From an uncultured Clostridia bacterium (GTDB lineage Bacteria > Bacillota > Clostridia > TANB77 > CAG-508), in NCBI GenBank assembly GCA_934178555.1, contig CAKPQL010000003.1, positions 1 to 64,000 of the forward strand: a DNA stretch of 64,000 bases. The letters are read 5' to 3'. Numbering within the stretch: the stretch's first letter is position 1; each line of letters begins with the position of its first letter. The position numbers and the translations under genes are program-made. A model generated the notes under the pieces. It was not told the DNA's origin and ran no database searches. It was given only the letters and a program-made list of their open reading frames with translations. This document shows, piece after piece, positions 26,028 to 35,364 of the stretch.

Positions 26028-26519
26028 ATGGATAATATTGTAGATACTCGTTACACATTTATTATGGCATATGCTAATAAAATTTTATCTTTAAAAAGTA
26101 AGTTACCAAAAGCTAAAACAAACTATGAAATAGAACATATAAATTCTGCAATTGACAATTATAAAGCTTATATAGATAAATATACAGACAACTCTTCAGG
26201 TTATATTTTAACTTGTGTAAAAAAAATAAACCTTGTTAAACAAAACCTCAATGTTGAACAAAATGAAAATAAAAAAGAAATTTTAGAATGTGCATTAAAA
26301 AAATATATGAATAATATAAAATCACATATCTCTACAAAACAGTTTAATGCTACTCCAACCCAATTTAGGGATAATCAAAAAGTAAACATTAGTCCTATGC
26401 TCCAAGTAGCTGAAATAAGTAAAATGTGTGAAGAACATCAGCAAGAATTAAAAGAAGCTAATCAAAATCAAAAACAAATTTTTCGCAATTTTAGAAATTC
26501 TGCTGGTTCTGAGAGATAA
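26028..26519 (+). CDS. Hypothetical helical protein
   Basis: A 163-residue charged, helix-rich soluble protein, not recognised. It has many K/N/E residues and no cysteine pattern suggesting metal binding. Two helical hairpin-like stretches (about 10-60 and 75-115) are followed by a polar tail rich in Gln/Asn. I start it at ATG 26028, which has AGGAGG at correct spacing. The frame opens slightly earlier at 26007, but that codon overlaps the -10 element. It is a single-gene transcript with its own promoter and terminator, has native-like AT codon use and contains no CGG. Confidence 0.7.
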   Translation: MDNIVDTRYTFIMAYANKILSLKSKLPKAKTNYEIEHINSAIDNYKAYIDKYTDNSSGYILTCVKKINLVKQNLNVEQNENKKEILECALKKYMNNIKSHISTKQFNATPTQFRDNQKVNISPMLQVAEISKMCEEHQQELKEANQNQKQIFRNFRNSAGSER

Positions 26520-26547
26520 AACCAGATAATTTAATATTGTTTTAAAC

Positions 26548-26586
26548 AAAAAATCAACCAGATTTCATTTCTCTGATTGATTTTTT
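26548..26586 (+). terminator. Terminator of the 26028 gene
   Basis: Fifteen-base arms (26548-26562, 26572-26586) pair with one mismatch and end in a T6 run. It lies 29 bases after the stop. A-runs on the other arm make it usable from the opposite side too. Confidence 0.8.
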
Positions 26587-26621
26587 ATTTATCTGTTTTA
26601 TTAGTTAGATTAAATATTTTA

Positions 26622-26978
26622 TGGTGGAGATGAGGAGGTTCGAACTCCTGTCCAAATATTCTTCCATATTAACTTCTACGAGTGTAGTTTATTTTTTACA
26701 TTCCCTTAAATTAGCGTTAATAAACAAACTCTAATTTTTAGTAGCCTTTAAAATACCTACTACTTCCAAGGCAAAAGTAGCTTTGTTTCCCACTCATTCG
26801 ACGCCTTATTCATAACCGTGGGACTTTATGATAAGACGACACCGCAACTTAGGCAGCGTAAGCTAATTCTTCGTTATTAGCGTTTACTTTTTTTCTCACA
26901 TTTTTTAGGTGGCCAAGCGAGAAATCCACCACTCGCTATTAATACTTCTAAATATCTGTCGAAACCAAATACATCCCC
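26622..26978 (-). ncRNA. ssrA: tmRNA (SsrA)
   Basis: Transfer-messenger RNA for rescue of stalled ribosomes, about 357 nt. The 5' end GGGGATG (26978 side) pairs with the 3' CATCTCC of the acceptor arm, and the 3' end carries an encoded CCA at 26622. The T-arm GGTTCGAACTCC complement is at 26632-26650. The tag reading frame runs from GCT (26881-26879) to TAA (26851-26849) and encodes ANNEELAYAA. The molecule keeps the usual G-G-T-T-T-C-G-A-C near its 5' end. A promoter with 17-bp spacing lies just upstream. Confidence 0.96.
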
Positions 26979-26994
26979 ATATATTGTATATGTT

Positions 26995-27023
26995 ATTATA
27001 CATCATACTAAATTATATTACAA
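26995..27023 (-). promoter_or_regulatory. Promoter of ssrA
   Basis: The minus-strand -35 TTGTAA (27018-27023) and -10 TATAAT (26995-27000) are 17 bases apart, about 17 bases before the mature tmRNA 5' end. Confidence 0.75.
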
Positions 27024-27107
27024 GGATTTTTATGCTAAATCTATTTACAAAATTTTCATAAAGTGGTATATTGTTAACATAACATTATTTTATTGGAGGT
27101 ATCACTC

Positions 27108-28244
27108 ATGAAAAAGATTTTACGGTTAGTTCTATCCTTTATTGCATCAATCTTATCTATATTGCTGTGTAGCTGTGCGAAAGTTCAAAGCATTTCCCCA
27201 CAGTCAGCAATAAAAGAAACTCCTATTGAAACTACTACTTTAGTTTCAAATGATTCAGTTGTTTTTCAAACTGAATTCGGCACTTCTGTAATCGACTCGG
27301 TGGTTTCTGATATAAAATCTGCCAAGGCTTCTGCAGAAGTAAGCAACACTTTACAAGGCCAAACAAAAGAGACAGAACTATCTACTACAGCAACACCAGA
27401 ACCGGCTTTACCAATACGCACCCAAAATGGAATTGAAATTTGTATTGAGGATTCTGACTTTCAGATTTCAAAAAACTCAATCAAAAAGTTAAATTCCATA
27501 TACACGACCTATTCTGGCACTAATATTGCGTGGGGTCTTTATTCTTTAAAAGATGATTCTTATATCTCTTTTAACAAGGATACTGAATTTACCTCTTGTT
27601 CTACAATTAAAGTAGTATATTCTTTATACTGCTTAGAAAAAGTAAAAGAAGGTAAAGCCTCACTAGATGATGTGTTAGTATATGACAAGACAAAGCATCA
27701 TTACAACTCAACCACAGCATCAAAGTCTACAATTGCAAAATTAGGTCGTTCAAAATTTACATTAAAGGAAGTTATTTATTATACTTTATATGTAAGTGAT
27801 AATGATGCCTACATGATGCTTCTTTATTATTTCGGTTTTGATGACTTTAATGACTATGTAGCTTCTTTGGGAAGTACTACAGAGTTAAGTTCTTCAATGC
27901 TTTATGGTCATGCAACTGTAGAAAACAGATCAAAAGAATGGAAACAGATTTATTCTTTCTATAACGAAGACGATGAAGTTTCCGACTTCTTTAAGACGAC
28001 TTTGTTAGACGCAAAATACGGATATATAGAAGAAGGTTTGGCATCTTTGGGTTATAATACTGCTCACAAAAGCGGTTGGTCAAACAAATATGGTGCTGCA
28101 CATGACTGTGCAATAGTATATTCCGAAAACGGAGAATATTTGATGATTATCTTAACTCAAAAGTACAACTCCAAACCCCAGAGCGACTTAGTAAAAAAAC
28201 TCGCTCCTGTTCTTGATGAAATTTGGTCAAATTCTAATTGTTAG
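27108..28244 (+). CDS. Class A beta-lactamase-like serine hydrolase, predicted lipoprotein
   Basis: A 378-residue secreted protein. It has a signal peptide with lipobox L-L-C-S-C (Cys near residue 20) and a Ser/Thr-rich linker to about residue 110. A class A penicillin-recognising domain follows with S-C-S-T-I-K (nucleophile Ser and Lys), S-D-N and K-S-G-W-S (the KTG-type motif). Members may hydrolyse beta-lactams or act on peptidoglycan peptides. The usual omega-loop glutamate motif is not obvious, so true resistance is uncertain. The start ATG 27108 follows GGAGG. Codon use is less AT-biased than its neighbours and includes one in-frame CGG (27123-27125), which suggests acquisition from elsewhere. 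Confidence 0.85.
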   Translation: MKKILRLVLSFIASILSILLCSCAKVQSISPQSAIKETPIETTTLVSNDSVVFQTEFGTSVIDSVVSDIKSAKASAEVSNTLQGQTKETELSTTATPEPALPIRTQNGIEICIEDSDFQISKNSIKKLNSIYTTYSGTNIAWGLYSLKDDSYISFNKDTEFTSCSTIKVVYSLYCLEKVKEGKASLDDVLVYDKTKHHYNSTTASKSTIAKLGRSKFTLKEVIYYTLYVSDNDAYMMLLYYFGFDDFNDYVASLGSTTELSSSMLYGHATVENRSKEWKQIYSFYNEDDEVSDFFKTTLLDAKYGYIEEGLASLGYNTAHKSGWSNKYGAAHDCAIVYSENGEYLMIILTQKYNSKPQSDLVKKLAPVLDEIWSNSNC

Positions 28245-28251
28245 ACAAAGG

Positions 28252-29586
<1,335 letters not shown>

Positions 29587-29626
29587 TCATTGAGACATAA
29601 AAGGTGTAAAAAATATAAATTGGTTA

Positions 29627-29655
29627 TTGTGTTTTACATTTATCTATGATATGAT
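29627..29655 (+). promoter_or_regulatory. Promoter of the valS T-box transcript
   Basis: -35 TTGTGT (29627-29632) and -10 TATGAT (29650-29655) with a 17-base spacer lie just upstream of the T-box leader. Confidence 0.6.
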
Positions 29656-29664
29656 ATTTAGCAA

Positions 29665-29918
29665 TAAGTAAAAAAACTGTGAAAAAGAGGAGTAAGTTTA
29701 TTTCTGCTTTATAGAGAAAAGAAGTCGTGGGCTGTAAACTTCTTAAGATTAGAATAAACTGAAGGTAGCTTTGGAGTTGATATAGTGAATAAATAAGTAA
29801 CTATATTCGTTTTAGCAACGTTAAAAGCTTTTTTAAGATATTATAAAATAATTTATAATAAATTAAGGTGGTACCGTGGAGAAACCTCTGCCCTTATATA
29901 TTGGGTAGAGGTTTTTAA
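29665..29918 (+). promoter_or_regulatory. T-box riboswitch leader of valS
   Basis: T-box core AAGGTGGTACCGTGGA at 29865-29880 is followed by a 12-bp terminator stem (29882-29893 with 29903-29914) and a T5 run. The stem I region (about 29690-29800) shows the typical AGAGAAAAGAAG and GTGGGC-type elements. A GTA codon in GAAGGTAGC, or a nearby GTT, is the likely valine specifier, but I cannot fold it with certainty. Confidence 0.92.
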
Positions 29919-29957
29919 TTTCACATTATCCACCTAAAAATATAGGAGGTAATCTAT

Positions 29958-32606
29958 ATGTGTAATGAATGCGAGCACAAGTTAAATGACAAATTTAATC
30001 CCAAAGACTTTGAAGACAAAATTTATAAAGATTGGTTGGATAAGAACTACTTTAAACCAAGTGGAAATAAAGAAAAGGGTTCATATTCTATTGTTATGCC
30101 ACCACCAAATATAACAGGTAAACTTCATATGGGTCATGCATTAGATGAAACTTTACAAGATATTCTTATAAGATATAAAAGAATGTGTGGATACAATACT
30201 TTGTGGGTACCAGGAACAGACCATGCAGCCATAGCAACAGAAGCTAAAATAGTTGAAAAATTAAAAAAAGAAGGATTATCTAAAGAAGATTTAGGCAGAG
30301 ATGGATTTTTGGAAAAAGCTTGGGAATGGAAAAAAGAATTTGGTGGAACAATAACTAACCAATTAAAAAAATTAGGTGCATCATGTGACTGGAATCATGA
30401 GCGTTTTACTATGGATGAAGGTTTATCAGAAGCAGTAAAACATGTATTTATAAAATTATATGAAAAAGGATTAATTTATAAAGGAAAAAGAATGATAAAT
30501 TGGTGTCCATATTGTAATACTTCTATCTCTGATGCAGAAGTTGAATATGAAGAAGAACCAACTCATTTATGGCATATTAGATATAAAATTACTGGCACAG
30601 ATAAATATATAACAGTAGCTACAACAAGACCAGAAACAATGCTTGGTGATACAGCTGTTGCTGTTCATCCATCTGATGAAAGATATAAAGATATAATAGG
30701 AAAAACATGTATCTTACCTATTATGAATAAAGAAATCCCTATTATCGCAGATGAATTTGTAGAAAAAGAATTTGGTACAGGTTGTGTAAAAATCACACCA
30801 GCTCATGATCCAAATGACTATCAAGCAGGTTTAAGACACAATCTAGAAATTATAGAAGTTTTTGATGAAAACTGGAAAATGACTAATTTGGTTCCAGAAT
30901 ATAATGGGCTAGATATGTATGAAGCAAGAAAATTAATAGTAAAAAAACTAGAAGAATTGGGTGCTTTAGTAAAAATAGAAGACTATAATCACAATGTTGG
31001 AAAATGTTATAGATGTCATAATACTGTAGAACCTAAAATCTCAGAGCAATGGTTCGTTAAAATGAAACCTTTGGCTGAACCTGCAATTGAAGCCGTAAAA
31101 AATGGAAAAATAAAATTTGTACCAGAAAGATTTGATAAAATATATTTTAACTGGATGGAAAATATACAAGATTGGTGTATCTCTCGTCAGTTATGGTGGG
31201 GGCATAGGATACCAGCATATTATTGTAAAGACTGTGGAGAAATAATGGTATCAGAAGAATTTCCTAATAAATGTACAAAATGTGGAAGTTCAAATATTTA
31301 CCAAGATGAAGATACTTTGGATACTTGGTTTAGCTCTGCATTATGGCCATTTTCAACATTGGGTTGGCCAGAACAAACTGAAGATTTAAAAACATTTTAC
31401 CCTACAAATGTATTAGTAACAGGATATGACATAATATTTTTCTGGGTAGCAAGAATGATTTTCTCAGGATTAGAGCATATGGGAGAAATTCCTTTTGATA
31501 CAGTATTTATTCATGGTATAGTAAGAGATAGCCAAGGAAGAAAAATGTCAAAAAGTTTAGGAAACGGAATTGACCCACTAGAAATTATAGATAAATATGG
31601 AACAGATGCATTAAGATTTTCTTTAGTATTAGGTACATCTCCTGGAAATGATATAAGATATATGCCAGAAAAATTAGAATCAGCTGGTAACTTTGCCAAT
31701 AAAATATGGAATGCTGCAAAATTTGTTCTAATGAATTTAGAAGATTACAAACCAGAACCTCTTGATAGAAATAATCTATGCTATGAAGACAAATGGATAT
31801 TATCTAAGTTAAACAATTTATGTAAAGAAGTAAATACAAACTTAGAAAACTTTGATTTAGGAATAGCTTTAGAAAAAATATATAATTTTATATGGGATGA
31901 ATTCTGTGATTGGTATATAGAAATAGTTAAACCAAGATTATATGATAAAGAAAATAGTACGAGAAGAACAGCACAATATATATTAAATAAAGTTTTATGT
32001 GATTCTCTAAAACTATTACATCCTTTTATGCCATTTGTTACAGAGAAAATATATAAAGAATTATATAATGATACTGAAAGTATTATGATAGCAGAATATC
32101 CTATATATAAAGAGGATTTAAACTTTTTTAAAGAAGAAGAAGATATTGAACAAATAAAAGAAGTTATAACTGGAATAAGAAATATTCGTACAAAAATGAA
32201 TGTTCATCCATCAAAAAAATCTACATTGATATTTATAACGAAAGAATTTAAAGATTTAATAGAAAAATCTGATTCATTCATTAAAAAATTAGGATTTGCA
32301 GACAATATAAAAATTATTCCTGAAAAAACTGATATACCACAAAATGCAGTTAACATAGTAACATCAAAAATGGAAATATTTATACCATTCGAAGATTTAG
32401 TTGATATAAAAGAAGAAATAGAAAGATTAGAAAAAGAAAAATCAAAAATTTTAATTGAGAAAGAAAAAACAGATAAAATGCTTTCTAACCCAGGATTTGT
32501 TGCCAAAGCTCCTGCAGCAAAAGTAGAAGAAGAAAAACAAAAACTTACAAAATTTAATGAAATGATAAAATCAATAGATGAAAGATTAATGAATTTAGAA
32601 AAATAA
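29958..32606 (+). CDS. valS: Valyl-tRNA synthetase
   Basis: Charges tRNA-Val with valine. The 882 residues are the usual bacterial length. Visible are P-P-P-N-I-T-G-K-L-H-M-G-H (HIGH motif), the CP1 editing domain with T-T-R-P-E-T-M-L-G-D, zinc-ligand cysteines around C-K-D-C-G and C-T-K-C-G, R-K-M-S-K-S-L-G-N and a C-terminal coiled-coil arm rich in E/K/L (about 805-880). It is the only large housekeeping gene on the plus strand here and uses no CGG codon. The start ATG 29958 follows AGGAGG. The T-box leader couples it to tRNA-Val charging. Confidence 0.98.
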   Translation: MCNECEHKLNDKFNPKDFEDKIYKDWLDKNYFKPSGNKEKGSYSIVMPPPNITGKLHMGHALDETLQDILIRYKRMCGYNTLWVPGTDHAAIATEAKIVEKLKKEGLSKEDLGRDGFLEKAWEWKKEFGGTITNQLKKLGASCDWNHERFTMDEGLSEAVKHVFIKLYEKGLIYKGKRMINWCPYCNTSISDAEVEYEEEPTHLWHIRYKITGTDKYITVATTRPETMLGDTAVAVHPSDERYKDIIGKTCILPIMNKEIPIIADEFVEKEFGTGCVKITPAHDPNDYQAGLRHNLEIIEVFDENWKMTNLVPEYNGLDMYEARKLIVKKLEELGALVKIEDYNHNVGKCYRCHNTVEPKISEQWFVKMKPLAEPAIEAVKNGKIKFVPERFDKIYFNWMENIQDWCISRQLWWGHRIPAYYCKDCGEIMVSEEFPNKCTKCGSSNIYQDEDTLDTWFSSALWPFSTLGWPEQTEDLKTFYPTNVLVTGYDIIFFWVARMIFSGLEHMGEIPFDTVFIHGIVRDSQGRKMSKSLGNGIDPLEIIDKYGTDALRFSLVLGTSPGNDIRYMPEKLESAGNFANKIWNAAKFVLMNLEDYKPEPLDRNNLCYEDKWILSKLNNLCKEVNTNLENFDLGIALEKIYNFIWDEFCDWYIEIVKPRLYDKENSTRRTAQYILNKVLCDSLKLLHPFMPFVTEKIYKELYNDTESIMIAEYPIYKEDLNFFKEEEDIEQIKEVITGIRNIRTKMNVHPSKKSTLIFITKEFKDLIEKSDSFIKKLGFADNIKIIPEKTDIPQNAVNIVTSKMEIFIPFEDLVDIKEEIERLEKEKSKILIEKEKTDKMLSNPGFVAKAPAAKVEEEKQKLTKFNEMIKSIDERLMNLEK

Positions 32607-32613
32607 TAAATTA

Positions 32614-32659
32614 GGACAGCCTTAAAAGTTCACATTTAAAAGAACTTTTAGGACTGTCC
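32614..32659. terminator. Bidirectional terminator between valS and glmU
   Basis: Eighteen-base arms (32614-32631 and 32642-32659) pair with small imperfections, with T-rich sequence after the plus-strand stem. It lies between two converging genes. Confidence 0.85.
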
Positions 32660-32675
32660 CTTTATTTTAAAAATT

Positions 32676-33935
32676 TTATTTTTTATTCCAATCTTCTTTG
32701 TTTGTTTGTCTTTGTCTTGCTATTGCTAATGCATAATCTGGAACATCATCTGTTATTGTAGAACCTGCTGCAACAAAAGTATTATTTCCTAATGTTACTG
32801 GTGCTACTAAATTTGTATTTGAACCTATAAATGAGTTATCTCCTATTATTGTCTTACTCTTGTTAAATCCATCATAATTACATGTAATTGTTCCGCAACC
32901 AATGTTTGTTTTTGCACCAATTTCGCAATCTCCCATATAAGATAAATGTGGTACTTTTGTTCCCTCTGCGATTTTTGCTTTCTTTATTTCTACAAAGCTT
33001 CCTATTTTTACTTTATTTGCTAATTCACACCCTTCTCTTATATACGCATTTGGTCCTATTTCACAATCTTCTCCAATCTTTACTCCTGATTTTATAGTTG
33101 TATTTGGGTGTATTACTGTATCTGGTCCTATCTCTACATCATCATAAATGTATGCAGTATTTATATCTTCTATTGTTACACCATTTCTCATATGCTCTGT
33201 ATTTATTCTTAATCTTAATACTCTTGTTAATAACTCTAATTGCACTTTGTCATTTACACCTAATATTTCTGTATTGTCTTCAACTATTACAGCACCAGTT
33301 TTTAACCCTTTATCATTCATTATTTTTATTACATCTGTTAAATAATATTCTCCTTGAGAATTATTTGGTGTAATCTCGTCTAATGCTTTTAACAATTCTA
33401 CAATGTCAAAACAATAAATTCCTGAATTTATTTCTTTAATTTCTCTTTGTATTTCTGTTGCATCTTTCTCTTCTACTATTGCTTTTACATTTCCACCTTC
33501 ATCACGAATAATTCTTCCATATCCATATGGGTTGTCATATATTGCTGTTAATAGTGTAGCATATTCTTTTCTTTCTATACTTTTTTCTATTAAACTTTTT
33601 ATTGTTGTTGGTCTTAATATTGGAACATCTCCATTTAAAATTACAACCTTTCCCTGTTTTCCTTTTAAATATTCTTTAGCCTGCATTACTGCATGACCAG
33701 TTCCAAGCATTTCCTCTTGATATGCATATTTTACTGTATCTCCCAAAACTGCTTGAACTTGCTCTTTTTGATATCCTACTACCGCTATTACTTCATCAAT
33801 TCCTGCTTTTTTAGCATTTTCTACTGCTCTTTTTACAAGTTCTTTTCCATAAATTTGATGTACTAATTTTGATTTTTTAGATTTCATTCTTGTTCCTTTT
33901 CCTGCTGCCATTACTATAGCAATTGTATTGTCCAT
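32676..33935 (-). CDS. glmU: Bifunctional UDP-N-acetylglucosamine pyrophosphorylase / glucosamine-1-phosphate acetyltransferase
   Basis: Makes UDP-GlcNAc, the precursor of peptidoglycan and of the wall polymers encoded at 49.7-59.3 kb. N-terminal uridylyltransferase domain: M-A-A-G-K-G-T-R-M-K-S (about 9-19), G-T-G-H-A and N-G-D-V-P. C-terminal left-handed beta-helix: many hexapeptide repeats with the acetyltransferase N-Y-D-G and S-Y-M-G-D-C motifs. At 419 residues it is about 30 shorter than typical GlmU, mostly through a shorter helix end, but both active sites look complete. The start ATG 33935 follows GGAGG. Confidence 0.94.
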   Translation of the reverse strand: MDNTIAIVMAAGKGTRMKSKKSKLVHQIYGKELVKRAVENAKKAGIDEVIAVVGYQKEQVQAVLGDTVKYAYQEEMLGTGHAVMQAKEYLKGKQGKVVILNGDVPILRPTTIKSLIEKSIERKEYATLLTAIYDNPYGYGRIIRDEGGNVKAIVEEKDATEIQREIKEINSGIYCFDIVELLKALDEITPNNSQGEYYLTDVIKIMNDKGLKTGAVIVEDNTEILGVNDKVQLELLTRVLRLRINTEHMRNGVTIEDINTAYIYDDVEIGPDTVIHPNTTIKSGVKIGEDCEIGPNAYIREGCELANKVKIGSFVEIKKAKIAEGTKVPHLSYMGDCEIGAKTNIGCGTITCNYDGFNKSKTIIGDNSFIGSNTNLVAPVTLGNNTFVAAGSTITDDVPDYALAIARQRQTNKEDWNKK

Positions 33936-33993
33936 TTTTATTTCCTCCTTATAACTGGGTTATTATATATTACGCGAATATATTTGTTATTAT

Positions 33994-34629
33994 TTAATCT
34001 TTTGCCAATGTTAAAACATCTATTTTTTGTACTCCACACTGTTTTAATATTTTGGCACATTCATTTACTGTACTTCCGGTTGTATAAATGTCATCTATTA
34101 ACAATATACTCTTGTTTTCTATCTTTTGTGAATTTGTTATTTTATATATTCCTAATACATTCTTTATTCTTTGAGTTTTATTTAGAGTACTTTGCGGTAA
34201 ATTATTAACCTCTTTTACTAATATGTTATTATAATATTCTATATTAAATTTTTTTGCTAATTCTTTTGCTATTAGTTCTGATTGGTTATATCCTCTCTTC
34301 AATTTCCTTTTCTTATGTATTGGAACTGGTAGTATTATATCATAGTTGTTTTTTAAATTACAATTATTTATTATAATTTCCGAAAAAAATTTATATAAAT
34401 AAGACTTTTCATTAAATTTATATTGTAATATTTTTTCCCTAATGCCCTCCTCATACTTAAATAAATATGTATGGGAATCAAAATATTTGTCTTTATATTT
34501 TATGGTATTTAATTTTAATAACTTATTTAATCTTAATTTACATTTATTGCAAATATATGAATTACATATTTTTTCACACATGCCACAAGTTGTAGGATAT
34601 ATTAGTTCTAATATATTAATTTTAATCAC
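33994..34629 (-). CDS. ComF-family phosphoribosyltransferase-like protein
   Basis: A 211-residue protein with an N-terminal zinc ribbon (C-G-M-C...C-N-K-C, residues about 15-32) and a phosphoribosyltransferase fold bearing the PRPP loop L-L-I-D-D-I-Y-T-T-G-S-T (about 175-186). ComF proteins take part in DNA uptake in competent bacteria and are also found in non-competent ones, where the role is unknown. No other competence genes are nearby. It starts at ATG 34629, and the REP-transposase remnant stops 3 bases upstream on the same strand. Confidence 0.9.
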   Translation of the reverse strand: MIKINILELIYPTTCGMCEKICNSYICNKCKLRLNKLLKLNTIKYKDKYFDSHTYLFKYEEGIREKILQYKFNEKSYLYKFFSEIIINNCNLKNNYDIILPVPIHKKRKLKRGYNQSELIAKELAKKFNIEYYNNILVKEVNNLPQSTLNKTQRIKNVLGIYKITNSQKIENKSILLIDDIYTTGSTVNECAKILKQCGVQKIDVLTLAKD

Positions 34630-34631
34630 CT

Positions 34632-34907
34632 CTATTCTAAAAAATATTTGTCATTGCCCCAATTAAATGGATTATTTTCTATATATTCTAATATTTTTAA
34701 ATATTCCTTCTCATTCCTTATTACATGTTCATAATAATTTCTTTGCCATATGGCTTTATTACATTCTTTATTTATTAATCTTTTAAAAGTGGATATCAAA
34801 AATGGTATTTGTGCATTTGTAGGGGTCGGCGTCCTCGACGACCTTTTGTTACTTTCTTGAATAATACAAATCATATGTACATGATTTGGCATAATAACAT
34901 AATTATC
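34632..34907 (-). pseudogene. REP-associated tyrosine transposase (Y1/HUH) remnant
   Basis: Only the C-terminal part survives. The frame opens at a stop, then reads K-I-D-N-Y-V-I-M-P-N-H-V-H-M-I, which includes the HUH metal-binding pair, and continues to W-Q-R-N-Y-Y-E-H-V-I-R-N, the region of the catalytic tyrosine. The usual N-terminal 60-90 residues are absent. The hinge contains a GC-rich block coding K-R-S-S-R-T-P-T-P-T. Such TnpA-REP proteins handle REP palindromes. The GC-rich hinge DNA is itself palindromic (34819-34843). The remnant lies directly upstream of comF. Confidence 0.8.
34819..34843. repeat. GC-rich palindrome within the REP-transposase remnant
   Basis: GTAGGGG followed by GGTCG...CGACC arms, far richer in GC than the surroundings and in the style of REP elements mobilised by this transposase family. 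Short related GC-rich hairpins occur at 2592-2610 and 21745-21762. Confidence 0.45.
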
Positions 34908-34955
34908 TATTTTTTATATTGGAATTTTTTAGAATTAACTTTTAGAAAAAAAAGA

Positions 34956-34977
34956 GGACGAAACAAAAAATTCGCCC
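34956..34977 (-). terminator. Hairpin with T-run, minus orientation, no gene upstream
   Basis: Seven-base arms (34956-34962, 34971-34977, one G-U) are followed on the minus strand by CTCTTTTTTTTC. The flanking sequence TTAGAATTAA...TTTTAGAAAAAA is shared with the region at 605-660. Confidence 0.5.
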
Positions 34978-35046
34978 CCATATTAAATTACATATTTATT
35001 ATATTTCACTTATGCTAATTTGTCAAACTTTCATTTCTTTATACTT

Positions 35047-35075
35047 TTGATATTTGCCTATTTTTATGATATAAT
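35047..35075 (+). promoter_or_regulatory. Promoter of the 35105 gene
   Basis: -35 TTGATA (35047-35052) and -10 TATAAT (35070-35075) with a 17-base spacer. A TAGGAGG ribosome site follows at 35091-35097. Confidence 0.75.
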
Positions 35076-35104
35076 ATATTTATTAAATTTTAGGAGGAAA
35101 ATAT

Positions 35105-35320
35105 ATGTTCAAACGCAAATTAAAATTTCGGTTTACATCAAAGGTCTCTTTTTGGAAAAAGCTCCATTTAATTGACGTTTGTCGTAACACAAATCTTAAC
35201 GCTTCTGGTTATAGTGATATTATAGCTCTTATTACATATGCAAAAAATAAGTATCACCTTAACTGCTCCATCATCTTTTGTGATGGAATAACTACGTTTA
35301 GATTTGAGCCTATTCCTTAA
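35105..35320 (+). CDS. Small hypothetical protein, probably acquired
   Basis: A 71-residue basic protein, not recognised. It has a cationic first third (K/R-rich, with two Phe-flanked Arg) and a more hydrophobic centre with two cysteines. It has a canonical promoter, a strong ribosome site and a perfect terminator, so it is very likely expressed. Its codon use differs from the neighbours: it uses CGC, CGG (in frame, 35129-35131), CGT and many C-ending codons, where native genes use AGA. It may be a recently gained gene. The in-frame CGG would be disruptive if CGG always triggers frameshifting here. Confidence 0.65.
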   Translation: MFKRKLKFRFTSKVSFWKKLHLIDVCRNTNLNASGYSDIIALITYAKNKYHLNCSIIFCDGITTFRFEPIP

Positions 35321-35364
35321 TCAAAAAAGCCAAACAACGAGATTTTGTTGTTTGGCTTTTTTGA
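35321..35364. terminator. Perfect bidirectional terminator
   Basis: Eighteen-base perfect arms (35321-35338, 35347-35364) with A6/T6 ends, serving both the 35105 gene and the converging dehydrogenase gene whose stop is at 35365. Confidence 0.95.
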
